Positions 9,625 through 18,164 of a stretch of 64,000 bases of DNA are shown piece after piece. Within the stretch, counting starts at the first letter, position 1. Each line of letters begins with the position of its first letter. Made by a program: the position numbers and the translations under genes. The DNA is from Desulfobulbaceae bacterium (GTDB lineage Bacteria; Desulfobacterota; Desulfobulbia; Desulfobulbales; Desulfobulbaceae). The notes beneath the pieces are model-generated. The model did no database searches. It was not told the DNA's origin and saw only the letters and a list, made by a program, of their open reading frames with translations. The stretch lies in NCBI GenBank assembly GCA_003508005.1, contig DNUE01000033.1, positions 23,560 through 87,559 of the forward strand, written 5' to 3'.

Positions 9625-9654
9625 TTGCCTGTTGCCTTCTGTTTCGCGTATACT
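9625..9654 (+). promoter_or_regulatory. Candidate sigma70 promoter for the ypfJ-like gene
   Basis: TTGCCT at 9625-9630 and TATACT at 9649-9654 are separated by 18 bp, about 70 bp upstream of the start at 9722. The TATACTTTTTAA block recurs upstream of glucokinase at 11793. Confidence 0.45.
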
Positions 9655-9721
9655 TTTTAAATGATTCAGGGAAGCTCTCCCCTCCGGGGAGCGGGAAACG
9701 AAATACATTGCGGGATACGTT

Positions 9722-10579
9722 ATGCGTTGGGAAAGCGGGCGCAAAAGCAGCAATATCGAGGATCGACGGGGCAGCCGGATGCCGGGTGGCTTCAAGGGCG
9801 GAGGCATCGCCATCCTCCTGCTGGCCCTGGTAGGCATGTATTTTGGAATCGACCCTTCCGTCATCCTCAACCTGGGCGGGCAGTTGCAAGGCGACCGCCC
9901 CTCAACCTCCATGGAATACACCCCGACGGAGGAGGAAAAACAGTTGGCTGACTTTGTCGCCGTGGTCCTGGCCGATACCGAGGAAACCTGGCATCAACAG
10001 TTTCAGCAACTGGGCGGCAGCTACGCCGAACCGACCCTGGTGCTCTTCAGCGCGGCGGTGCAGTCGGCCTGCGGGTTTGCCCAGGCGGCCACGGGTCCGT
10101 TTTACTGTCCGGCCGACCAGAAGGTCTACATCGACCTCAGCTTCTACCAGGAGCTGAAAGACAAGATGAACGCGCCCGGCGACTTTGCCCAGGCTTATGT
10201 GATCGCCCATGAGATAGGGCATCATGTGCAGAACCTGCTCGGCATCCTCGGCAAGGTGCAGGCCGCCCGGGGTCAGCTTCCCGAAACAGAGTACAACAAG
10301 TTGCTGGTCCGCCTTGAACTGCAGGCTGACTGCCTGGCCGGAGTCTGGGCCAATCATGCGGACCGGGCGCGGCAGGTGGTCGAACCGGGAGACATCGACG
10401 AGGCACTGAATGCCGCCAGCCAGATCGGCGATGACCGCCTGCAGCAGCAGAGCCGGGGATATGTGACCCCGGACTCGTTCACCCATGGAACATCGGAACA
10501 GAGAACACGCTGGTTCAAGCAGGGCTATGTCCGCGGCGATTTCAACAGCTGCGACACCTTTGCAGCGAAGCAGCTTTAG
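9722..10579 (+). CDS. YpfJ-family neutral zinc metallopeptidase
   Basis: The 285-residue protein begins MRWESGRKSSNIEDRR, has a single transmembrane segment around residues 26-42, and then a long extracytoplasmic domain. The zinc-peptidase motif HEIGHHVQNLLG sits in the middle, with a downstream ELQADCLAGVWA helix supplying the third ligand. This matches the YpfJ/DUF (putative neutral zinc metallopeptidase) family. Its physiological substrate is unknown. The lemA gene follows after 19 bp, so the two may be co-transcribed. Confidence 0.9.
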   Translation: MRWESGRKSSNIEDRRGSRMPGGFKGGGIAILLLALVGMYFGIDPSVILNLGGQLQGDRPSTSMEYTPTEEEKQLADFVAVVLADTEETWHQQFQQLGGSYAEPTLVLFSAAVQSACGFAQAATGPFYCPADQKVYIDLSFYQELKDKMNAPGDFAQAYVIAHEIGHHVQNLLGILGKVQAARGQLPETEYNKLLVRLELQADCLAGVWANHADRARQVVEPGDIDEALNAASQIGDDRLQQQSRGYVTPDSFTHGTSEQRTRWFKQGYVRGDFNSCDTFAAKQL

Positions 10580-10598
10580 GCGCCACGCAGGAATAAAC

Positions 10599-11153
10599 AT
10601 GGAGCCCTTGATCGTCACGCTCATTGTCCTGATAGCGGCACCCGTTGTCTGGGTCATTGTCACCTATAACAAGTTCATCAAGTACAGGAACATGATCGAG
10701 GAAAACTGGAGCGGCATCGACGTGACCCTGAAGCGCCGCTTTAACCTAATACCCAACCTGGTCAACGCAATCAAAGGGTACAGTGCGCATGAAGCCGATG
10801 TGCTGACCAGAACAGCGCAGACCAGGTCCGCAACCGCAAGCGTCGCCGTCAGGGAAGAGGAGGAAAGCCAGATCAGCAGGTCCCTGAGCGGAATTTTCGC
10901 CCTGGCCGAGGCCTACCCGGACCTCAAGGCGAGCGCCAATTTCCTGGCCCTGCACAACAGTCTGGATGAAATCGAAGAGGAGATTCAGCAGGCCCGCAGG
11001 AGATATAACTACTCTGTTCGCAAATACAATACCCTGGTCGAATCATTTCCCAGCAATTACATTGCCCGGAAATTCCAGTTTGTCAGAAGGAATTTCTTTT
11101 CTCTGGAACTGGTGACCCAGCGTGAATTACCCCAGGTTGACTTGCGCAAATGA
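10599..11153 (+). CDS. LemA family protein
   Basis: The 184-residue protein has one N-terminal membrane helix followed by the LemA core: YNKFIKYRNMIEENWSGIDVTLKRRFNLIPNLVNAIKGY, then helical segments ending in the typical N-Y-N-T-x-F-P-S-N-type stretch (KYNTLVESFPSNYIARKF). The ATG at 10599 has a GCAGGA ribosome site; the frame opens earlier, inside ypfJ, without support. LemA proteins are anchored helical-bundle proteins often found beside membrane metallopeptidases, as here. The biochemical role is not established. Confidence 0.9.
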   Translation: MEPLIVTLIVLIAAPVVWVIVTYNKFIKYRNMIEENWSGIDVTLKRRFNLIPNLVNAIKGYSAHEADVLTRTAQTRSATASVAVREEEESQISRSLSGIFALAEAYPDLKASANFLALHNSLDEIEEEIQQARRRYNYSVRKYNTLVESFPSNYIARKFQFVRRNFFSLELVTQRELPQVDLRK

Positions 11154-11221
11154 CGCGTCCCGGGGAAGCACGCCGTAGCCCCAAGGGTGTGCGTGAACTA
11201 TTAACCAAGGGAGGAAGAGAA

Positions 11222-11677
11222 ATGCTGAAGGAATTCAAAGAGTTTGCCATGCGCGGCAATGTGGTGGACATGGCGGTGGGTATCATTATCGGCGGTGCCT
11301 TCGGCACCATTGTCAAAAGCCTCGTCGAGGACGTGCTGATGCCGCCCATCGGCATGCTGCTGGGAGGCGTTGATTTTGCCAATTTCTTCCTTACCCTTCG
11401 CGAGGGCACTGCCCCCGGACCCTACGCCTCGCTGGCCGCCGCCCGCGACGCCGGCGCGGTGCTTATCAGCTACGGGATCTTCCTGAATGCGGTGATCAGC
11501 TTCCTGATTGTCGCCTTTGCCGTCTTCCTGCTCATCAAAGGGATCAACAAGCTGCAGCGGGAAAAGGAGGCGCCGCCTGCAGAGCCGACTACCAAGGAAT
11601 GTCCGTTCTGCCTGTCCACCATTGCCATCAAGGCGACCCGCTGCCCGAACTGCACCTCCACCCTGACCTCCGCCTGA
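11222..11677 (+). CDS. mscL: Large-conductance mechanosensitive channel MscL with C-terminal zinc ribbon
   Basis: The 151-residue protein has the MscL core: MLKEFKEFAMRGNVVDMAVGIIIGGAFGTIVKSLVEDVLMPPIG (amphipathic N-helix and TM1), a periplasmic loop, and TM2 around ISFLIVAFAVFLLIKGIN. MscL opens under membrane tension to release solutes during osmotic downshock. In place of the usual short charged helix, the C-terminus carries ECPFCLSTIAIKATRCPNC, a CxxC-x10-CxxC zinc ribbon. The start was set at 11222 by a GGAGG site; the reading frame extends 24 codons upstream without support. Confidence 0.92.
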   Translation: MLKEFKEFAMRGNVVDMAVGIIIGGAFGTIVKSLVEDVLMPPIGMLLGGVDFANFFLTLREGTAPGPYASLAAARDAGAVLISYGIFLNAVISFLIVAFAVFLLIKGINKLQREKEAPPAEPTTKECPFCLSTIAIKATRCPNCTSTLTSA

Positions 11678-11692
11678 CCAGTATCCCTTGTT

Positions 11693-11728
11693 GCCGCTGC
11701 CGTGTGGGCATACCCTCACGGCAGCGGC
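11693..11728 (+). terminator. Strong hairpin after mscL
   Basis: GCCGCTGCCGTG pairs perfectly with CACGGCAGCGGC around a 12-base loop that can extend the stem. It starts 15 bp after the mscL stop. Only a pyrimidine-rich, not U-rich, tail follows. Confidence 0.55.
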
Positions 11729-11769
11729 GCTTCTCCTCCCGCTGCTTTCGGCTGCACGCCCCTTTAAAC

Positions 11770-11798
11770 TTGTACACCTTCGTCAGGGGCGCTATACT
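11770..11798 (+). promoter_or_regulatory. Candidate sigma70 promoter for glucokinase
   Basis: TTGTAC at 11770-11775 and TATACT at 11793-11798 with 17-bp spacing, about 50 bp before the glk start. Confidence 0.5.
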
Positions 11799-11847
11799 TT
11801 TTAACGATCAACACCCTATTTCTTCATCACTCATGCGGGAACCGGCA

Positions 11848-12876
11848 ATGACCACCTGCCCACGCCGCTGTCTTTTGGCAGCAGATATCGGCGCCAGCAA
11901 GACCTCGCTGGCTCTCTATGACGCGGCCACCGGACCGCTGGCGCCCCTGGCCGCGACCACGGTAGTCAATGCCAGCGCCCGGTCCCTGGAGGATATCATC
12001 GCGGGCTTTCTGCAGGGGCAGCAGGTCCGCCCCCGATTTGCCTGCCTCGGGGTCGCCGGGCCGGTCATCGACAACCGGGTGCGGATGACCAATCTGAACT
12101 GGACCCTGGACAGCCGGGTGCTGCAGCAGCAGTTCGGCCTGGAGCAGGTCACCCTGATCAATGACCTGGTGGCAACGGCCATGGGTACGGTCCATCTGCC
12201 TGCAGACAGGCTGCACACTGTCAATTCCGGCCATGCAGACCCGATGGGGGCGGTGGCGGTCATTGCCCCTGGTTCAGGGCTGGGCGAGGCCTTTCTCCTC
12301 CGCCGCCAACAGGATATCCATCCCTATCCCTCGGAAGGGGGCCACTGCACCTTTGCCCCCACGGATGAGCAACAGATTCGGCTCCTGCGTTTTCTTGCCG
12401 AGCGGCAGGGGCATGTCAGCGTGGAACAGGTCTGTTCCGGCCGGGCCATTCCCACCCTCTACCAGTTTCTGTGCGCCGAGCCTCCCGCCGGCCTGGAAGA
12501 ACCGGCTCCGCTGCCCGGCGCGGACCGAAACCCTACCCAGGCGATCATCACCGAGGCGCTTGCCGCCCTGGCGCACGGGGAGGCTGGACATAACCTCGCC
12601 GCGGCAACCCTGAAGCTGTTCTGGAATATCCTCGCGGCCGAGGCGGCCAACCTGGTGCTCAAGGTCCTGGCCACCGGCGGCCTGTTCATCGGCGGCGGGA
12701 TCCCGCCGCGCATCCTTCCCTTTCTGCACGGCCCCACCTTCATGTCCCTGTTCAGCCGCGGGGTGTATGAGGAGATGCTCTGCACCGTACCCGTGCATGT
12801 GATCCTGGAGCAGCAGACCGCCCTGATCGGGGCCGCGGCCTACGGTATCGCCAGCCTGCGGGAAACAGGACGATGA
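11848..12876 (+). CDS. glk: Glucokinase (ROK-independent Glk family)
   Basis: The 342-residue protein has the phosphate-binding ADIGASKTSLALYD motif at the N-terminus, LGVAGPVIDNRVRMTNLNW, LINDLVATAMG, and APGSGLGEAF, followed by the EGGHCTFAP motif. This is the order of E. coli-type glucokinase, which phosphorylates glucose with ATP. Two in-frame ATGs at 11833 and 11848 are possible; neither has a strong ribosome site, and I took 11848 because the nucleotide-binding strand follows directly. The stop overlaps the next gene by 4 bp (ATGA). Confidence 0.9.
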   Translation: MTTCPRRCLLAADIGASKTSLALYDAATGPLAPLAATTVVNASARSLEDIIAGFLQGQQVRPRFACLGVAGPVIDNRVRMTNLNWTLDSRVLQQQFGLEQVTLINDLVATAMGTVHLPADRLHTVNSGHADPMGAVAVIAPGSGLGEAFLLRRQQDIHPYPSEGGHCTFAPTDEQQIRLLRFLAERQGHVSVEQVCSGRAIPTLYQFLCAEPPAGLEEPAPLPGADRNPTQAIITEALAALAHGEAGHNLAAATLKLFWNILAAEAANLVLKVLATGGLFIGGGIPPRILPFLHGPTFMSLFSRGVYEEMLCTVPVHVILEQQTALIGAAAYGIASLRETGR

Positions 12877-13589
12877 AACCAGCCCTTGGCAAAAAGCTGG
12901 CCATTGCCGGGACGATCCTCCTGCTGCTTTTCCTGGTCAAGGTCTTCGGTCTGGACCAGTACCTGACCCTCACCTTCCTCAAGGGGCAGCAGGCCCGCTT
13001 CGCTGCCCTCTACGCGGCAAACCCGCTGGTGGTGCTGGGCGCCTACGCCCTGCTCTACATTGCGGTCACCGCGCTGTCGCTGCCCGGGGCCGCGGTGATG
13101 ACCCTGGCCGGCGGCGCCCTCTTCGGCCTGGTCGCGGGCACCATCGTCGTTTCCTTTGCCTCCACCATCGGCGCCACCTGCGCCTGCATCGTTGCACGCT
13201 ACCTGCTGCGCGACTGGGTTCAGAAAAAGTTCGGCGACAAGCTGACGAAAATCAATGAGGGCATGGCCCGGGAGGGGGGCTTCTACCTCTTCTCCCTGCG
13301 CCTGGTACCGATCTTTCCCTTTTTTATCGTCAACCTGGTCATGGGCCTGACACCCATCAGGATGACCACCTTCTACTGGGTGTCCCAGCTCGGCATGCTG
13401 CCCGCCACCCTCGTCTTTGTCAATGCCGGCCGGGAACTTGCCCGCCTGGAAAGCCTGTCCGGCATCCTGTCGCCGGGCCTGCTCCTCTCCTTTGCCCTGC
13501 TCGGCCTGCTGCCCCTAGCCGCCAAAAAACTGCTCGGTCTGTTCCGGGGAGCGGCCAAATCCCATGGAGAAGAACATGGCAACCTATGA
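12873..13589 (+). CDS. TVP38/TMEM64 family membrane protein (VTT domain)
   Basis: The 238-residue membrane protein shows the VTT/SNARE-associated core: an N-terminal helix, ALSLPGAAVMTLAGGALFG, FASTIGATCACIVARYLLRDW, and FYLFSLRLVPIFPFFIVNLVMGLTPI. It overlaps glk by 4 bp upstream and the flavoprotein downstream by 14 bp, so the three are translationally coupled. In many proteobacteria a TVP38 domain is encoded next to, or fused with, the same type of disulfide-reductase-like flavoprotein. That supports a functional pair, though the substrate is unknown. Confidence 0.88.
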   Translation: MKPALGKKLAIAGTILLLLFLVKVFGLDQYLTLTFLKGQQARFAALYAANPLVVLGAYALLYIAVTALSLPGAAVMTLAGGALFGLVAGTIVVSFASTIGATCACIVARYLLRDWVQKKFGDKLTKINEGMAREGGFYLFSLRLVPIFPFFIVNLVMGLTPIRMTTFYWVSQLGMLPATLVFVNAGRELARLESLSGILSPGLLLSFALLGLLPLAAKKLLGLFRGAAKSHGEEHGNL

Positions 13590-15045
13590 TTTTGATATCG
13601 GCATCATCGGCGGCGGGGCCGCCGGCCTGACCGTGGCGGCAGGGGCGGCCCGGCTCGGGGCAAGGACCCTGCTCATCGAGAAGGAACCGTACCTGGGCGG
13701 CGACTGCCTGCACTACGGCTGCGTGCCATCGAAAACCCTGATTCGCACCGCGCACGTCTATCATCAACTCCGCCGGACGGTCGACTACGGCCTGCCGCCG
13801 GTGACGGCCGAGCCGGTTGATTTTCGGAAGGTGCGGGCGCGGATCCGCTCCGTCATCGCCGAGATCCAGGAGCACGATTCAGTGGAGCGATTTTGCGGGC
13901 TCGGAGCCCAGGTCGAATTCGGTGCCCCGGAGTTCGCTGACGAACACTCGGTCCGGCTGAACGGGGCCACCCGCTCCGCCAGATACTGGGTGATCGCCAC
14001 CGGCTCATCGCCCGCAGCCCCGGAGCTCCCATCCCTGCAACAAATCTCCTATCTCACCAACCGGGAGATCTTCTCTCTGGAACAACTGCCCGCTACCATG
14101 ATTATTCTGGGTGCGGGGCCCATCGGCATGGAGATGGCCCAGGCCTTTCAGCGACTGGGGACCCGGGTGCGGGTGCTTCAGCGCTCGGGCCAGGTCCTGA
14201 GCAGGGAGGACAAGGACATGGCCGATACGGTCATGGCGGCGCTTGAGAGCGAAGGGGTGGCTATCCATCTCCATACCCGGGTGATCGACGCTCAGGAACA
14301 GAACGGCAGCAAGCGGGTCACCGTCGTGGACCAGGAGGGAAGGCAATCGACCCACTGTGCCGAGGCCATCCTCCTGGCCCAGGGGAGGAGCGCCAACACC
14401 GGCGGCCTCGGCCTGGAACTCATCGGCGTGGCCGTGCGTCCCGCCGGCATCATCGTGGACAGCCGGCTGCGCACCAGCCAGCGACATATCTTCGCCCCGG
14501 GAGACGTCAACGGCGCCTTCCAGTTTACCCATGCCGCCGGCTACGAGGGCGGCGTGGTCATCGCCAACACGGTCTTCCGCCTGCCGCGCCGGACCGACTA
14601 CACCCTGATGCCCTGGTGCACCTACACCGACCCGGAACTGGCCTCCATCGGCATGAACGAAAAACGGGCCAGAGAGGCCGGCATCGCCTATTCCGTCTGG
14701 ACCGAGGAGTTCAGGGACAACGACCGGGCCAGGGCCGAAGGGAGGGCGGCTGGAAAAATCAAAATGCTGCTCAGCGACAAGGAAAAGGTCATCGGCGTAC
14801 AGATCGCCGGGCCCCGGGCAGGGGACCTGCTGGCCGAGTGGGTGGCCGTGCTCGGCGGCGGGGTCAAGCTCTCCACCCTGGCCGCCCTGGTTCACCCCTA
14901 CCCCACCCTGGCCGAGATCAACAAGCGGATTGCCGGCACCTTCATGTCCGGCAAACTCTTTTCCGAACGGGTAAAAAAGGGGCTGCGGTTCTTCTTTCAG
15001 CTCAAGGGGCCGGTCGACAATCCCTGCTCCCGCCTGAAGCGATAG
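13576..15045 (+). CDS. FAD-dependent pyridine nucleotide-disulfide oxidoreductase (mercuric reductase-like)
   Basis: The 489-residue protein has an FAD Rossmann motif GIIGGGAAGLTVAAGAARLG at the start and the redox-active GGDCLHYGCVPSKTLI segment. An NAD(P) motif IILGAGPIGMEMAQAFQRLG, the ATGD-like FAPGDVNGAFQFTHAA, and a C-terminal dimerisation domain with the HPYPTLAEINKR motif follow. The ATG at 13576 is preceded by GGAGAAGAAC; a start at 13564 is less likely. Mercuric reductases have a C-terminal vicinal Cys pair, which is absent here, so Hg(II) reduction is unlikely. It overlaps the TVP38-like gene. Confidence 0.85.
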   Translation: MATYDFDIGIIGGGAAGLTVAAGAARLGARTLLIEKEPYLGGDCLHYGCVPSKTLIRTAHVYHQLRRTVDYGLPPVTAEPVDFRKVRARIRSVIAEIQEHDSVERFCGLGAQVEFGAPEFADEHSVRLNGATRSARYWVIATGSSPAAPELPSLQQISYLTNREIFSLEQLPATMIILGAGPIGMEMAQAFQRLGTRVRVLQRSGQVLSREDKDMADTVMAALESEGVAIHLHTRVIDAQEQNGSKRVTVVDQEGRQSTHCAEAILLAQGRSANTGGLGLELIGVAVRPAGIIVDSRLRTSQRHIFAPGDVNGAFQFTHAAGYEGGVVIANTVFRLPRRTDYTLMPWCTYTDPELASIGMNEKRAREAGIAYSVWTEEFRDNDRARAEGRAAGKIKMLLSDKEKVIGVQIAGPRAGDLLAEWVAVLGGGVKLSTLAALVHPYPTLAEINKRIAGTFMSGKLFSERVKKGLRFFFQLKGPVDNPCSRLKR

Positions 15046-15132
15046 CCGGGGTTTCCTGTTGACCGGATATCGCCCTAAAATAGCCTAAATAGGCATCGGC
15101 ACGACCTTCCTTTACATTCTATTTCCACTGCC

Positions 15133-15166
15133 TGCTGATTTGTGCTATGATTATACACAATCAGCA
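15133..15166. promoter_or_regulatory. Imperfect inverted repeat, candidate operator
   Basis: TGCTGATTTGTG and CACAATCAGCA are inverted copies with one extra T, separated by 11 bp that include TATGAT and TATAC, possible -10 elements. It lies about 80 bp upstream of the hybrid kinase gene. Confidence 0.35.
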
Positions 15167-15243
15167 ATTTTCAGTGCACCGTATTGCCTGCCTCAGGGCC
15201 TTGCTTGCTGGTCGCGGATATTGAATGAAAGGGGCAGCAGCCC

Positions 15244-17976
15244 ATGAACGACAAGCCAACCTACCAAGAGCTGGAACAGCGAATCAGGGACCTGGAACAG
15301 AACCTCGCCCAGAAGCAAGGAAGTCGCGAGGATTCCCGCCGCAGCGAACAGTACCTCAAGGCGATCCTCGACAATACCAACCTGCCCATCTACCTGAAGG
15401 ATGTGGATTACCGCTACATCCTCATCAACCGGGAATTTGCACGTCTGGCCCAGGTGACCAGCGAGCAGATCCGGGGGCGTGATGATTTTGCGGTTTTCCC
15501 GGAACCGGTGGCCCGGCTGTTCCGTGACCAGGATGAAGAAGTCAAGCGGCGCAACTCCCTGGTGGAGTTCAAGGAAAGCATATTCCTGGCCGACGGGGAG
15601 CATATCTTTCTCACCGCCAAATTTCCTGTCCATGATACGGCGGGCAGGATCTACGCCATCGGCGGCGTCTGCACCGACATTACCACACAGCAGCGGGCCG
15701 AGGATACCCTCAGGGAAAGCGAGGAGCGCTACCGTTCTTTTATCGAAAACTTTCACGGCATTGCCTACCGAGGTGATATCGCGACCTTCACCCCGGTCTA
15801 TTTCCTCGGCGCGGTGGCAGAGATCACTGGCTACAAAACAGAGGAATTTCTGGCCGGCCGGCCGCGCTGGGACCAAATCGTGCATCCAGCTGACCTGCCC
15901 CTGCTGCTGGCAGACAAAAACATCCAGCATACCCCGGACTACATCTTCCAACGCGAGTACCGGATCATCCACAAGGGCGGGGAAGTGCGCTGGATCTTCG
16001 AACGCGGCAAGGTCCTGGGTGATGCGCAGGGCCGGCCAGAATGGCTGGAAGGCTCCCTGTTCGACATCAGCGACCGAAAAATCATGGAAAAGGCCCTGCG
16101 GGAAAGCGAAAAAAAATACCGCACCCTGGTGCAGACGGCCACTCTGGGCATCGTGATCAGCGACCTGGAAGGACGCATCATCCTGGACAACCCGGCGCAC
16201 CACAGAATCCTCGGGCACACCGAGGGGGAGATCGTCGGCAGATATGTCTGGGATTTCATCGAGGACCCGGCGAAAAGAACCGATCTCCAGCAATATTATC
16301 ACTCCATCATCGCTGAGCAGCCCCGGCCCGAAGCCTATTATTGCGCCAGTAGAACGGCTTCCGGGCGCCAAATCCAGCTCCAGGTTGACTGGAATTACAT
16401 CCGCGACAGCGAAGGCAGGGTTGAGGGGCTGTGTTCGATCGTCAGTGATATCACCGCCCGGGTTCGGGCTGAACAGGCCCTCAAGGACAGTGAGGAGAAG
16501 CTGAAAAGCATCATTGACTCCTGCCCCGAGGGCATCCATCTCTACACCCTTGACTCGGAAGGCCGCCTGATCTTCACCGGCGCCAACTCCTCTGCCAACG
16601 CCATCCTCGGCCTGGACTGTGCCCAGTTCACCGGCATGACCATCGAAGAGGCGTTTCCGGAGCTCAGCGAAACGGAGATCCCCGAACGCTACCGGGAGGT
16701 CTGCCTGACCGGCACTCCCTGGCAAACCGACCATGTAAGCTATGAGGACCGACAGATCAGGGGCACCTTCGCTCTCAATGCCTTCCGAACCGGCCCCGAC
16801 CGGATGGCCGTTTTTTTCCAGGACGTCACAGTCAGGGAGAGGATGGAGCAGGAACTGCTGAAAATTCAGAAGCTGGAGTCCATCGGCATCCTGGCCGGCG
16901 GCATCGCCCATGACTTCAACAACCTGCTCACCGCCATCCTTGGCAATATTTCCATGGCCAAGCTCTTTGCCCAGGCCGATCAGACCAAAGCGCTGGATCG
17001 CCTGACCGATGCCGAAAACGCCTCCCTGCGGGCCAGAGACCTGACCCAGCAGTTGCTCACTTTCGCCAAGGGCGGGGCACCGGTCAAAAGCACGGCTGAC
17101 CTCGGCAAGATTATCAGGGATTCCGCCTCCTTCATGCTGAGCGGCTCAAACTCCAGGTGCGAGACCCTGCTGCCGGATGACCTCTGGCCCGTGGAGATCG
17201 ATCCGGGCCAGATCAGCCAGGTCATTCAGAATGTGGTCAAAAACAGCGACCAGGCCATGCCGGAAGGTGGCACCATCATCATCCTGGCAGCGAATGCCCT
17301 GGTGGACAAAGGCAGCGGCTTGCCGCTGCAACCCGGGACCTATGTCAGCCTCTCCATCGCCGACCAGGGGGTGGGGATCCCCAAAAAACATCTGACCCGG
17401 ATCTTTGACCCCTATTTTTCCACCAAGCAGGAAGGCAATGGCCTGGGTCTGGCCGCCAGTCACTCGATCATCAAGAACCACAACGGGCTGATCTTCGCAG
17501 AATCCGAACATGGTTCCGGCGCAACCTTCCATATCTATCTGCCCGCCTCCAAGGACAAACCCGTTTCGAAAGGCTTGCCCAGAAAGCGGCCTCAGAGCAG
17601 CGGCGAACACATTTTGATCATGGACGACGACGACGATGTCCTGCAGGTTGCGGCGAACATGCTGAACCTCATGGGCTACCGGACCGCCATTGCCCATGAC
17701 GGTGCCCAGGCCATCGCCATGTACAAACAGGCCATGAAATCTGAACATCCCTTCCATTGCCTTCTCCTCGACCTGACCATCCCCGGAGGCATGGGTGGCA
17801 GGGAAACGGTGAAACAGCTCCTCGCTCTTGACCCAAAGGTTAAAGCGATCGTTTCCAGCGGCTATGCCAATGACCCGATCATGGCCAATTACGCCGCCTT
17901 CGGCTTCAGGGGAGTGGTCAGCAAGCCCTATGACATGGAAGACCTGGGCAAAGTTTTCCGCAACCTGTTCAACTGA
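15244..17976 (+). CDS. PAS-domain hybrid sensor histidine kinase with receiver domain
   Basis: The 910-residue soluble protein has a short N-terminal coiled coil, then four PAS/PAC repeats at roughly 38-150, 158-280, 290-410 and 415-535. A histidine kinase core follows with GGIAHDFNNLLTAILGN (phospho-His about 556) and ATPase motifs (NVVKNSDQAM, DQGVGIPKKH, GNGLGLAASHSI). The C-terminal receiver domain has an acidic pocket DDDDD and phospho-Asp about 843 (LLLDLTIPGGMGG). The receiver switch Lys is in SKPYD. No membrane segment is visible, so the signal is probably cytoplasmic. No output partner is adjacent; its target is unknown. Confidence 0.93.
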   Translation: MNDKPTYQELEQRIRDLEQNLAQKQGSREDSRRSEQYLKAILDNTNLPIYLKDVDYRYILINREFARLAQVTSEQIRGRDDFAVFPEPVARLFRDQDEEVKRRNSLVEFKESIFLADGEHIFLTAKFPVHDTAGRIYAIGGVCTDITTQQRAEDTLRESEERYRSFIENFHGIAYRGDIATFTPVYFLGAVAEITGYKTEEFLAGRPRWDQIVHPADLPLLLADKNIQHTPDYIFQREYRIIHKGGEVRWIFERGKVLGDAQGRPEWLEGSLFDISDRKIMEKALRESEKKYRTLVQTATLGIVISDLEGRIILDNPAHHRILGHTEGEIVGRYVWDFIEDPAKRTDLQQYYHSIIAEQPRPEAYYCASRTASGRQIQLQVDWNYIRDSEGRVEGLCSIVSDITARVRAEQALKDSEEKLKSIIDSCPEGIHLYTLDSEGRLIFTGANSSANAILGLDCAQFTGMTIEEAFPELSETEIPERYREVCLTGTPWQTDHVSYEDRQIRGTFALNAFRTGPDRMAVFFQDVTVRERMEQELLKIQKLESIGILAGGIAHDFNNLLTAILGNISMAKLFAQADQTKALDRLTDAENASLRARDLTQQLLTFAKGGAPVKSTADLGKIIRDSASFMLSGSNSRCETLLPDDLWPVEIDPGQISQVIQNVVKNSDQAMPEGGTIIILAANALVDKGSGLPLQPGTYVSLSIADQGVGIPKKHLTRIFDPYFSTKQEGNGLGLAASHSIIKNHNGLIFAESEHGSGATFHIYLPASKDKPVSKGLPRKRPQSSGEHILIMDDDDDVLQVAANMLNLMGYRTAIAHDGAQAIAMYKQAMKSEHPFHCLLLDLTIPGGMGGRETVKQLLALDPKVKAIVSSGYANDPIMANYAAFGFRGVVSKPYDMEDLGKVFRNLFN

Positions 17977-18164
17977 CAACCCTGCCCATCTCCCTCGTTC
18001 CGGAATGCACCTCTCCGGGAAATTCCGCAATCCATCTTGACGGAAAGGGCCACAGGAATAATTATGTAGGAAGTGTCTTGCCTACTGTTTGCCTGTATGT
18101 TGACAAGAGGCGCTGTCCTTTCCGGGGCGGCAGAGGTGTTGAATTTTATTTGGAGAACATTCAC

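Noticed and set aside
13576..15045. Mercuric reductase
   Set aside because: The redox-active CxxxxC motif is present but the C-terminal vicinal Cys pair and any mer genes are absent.
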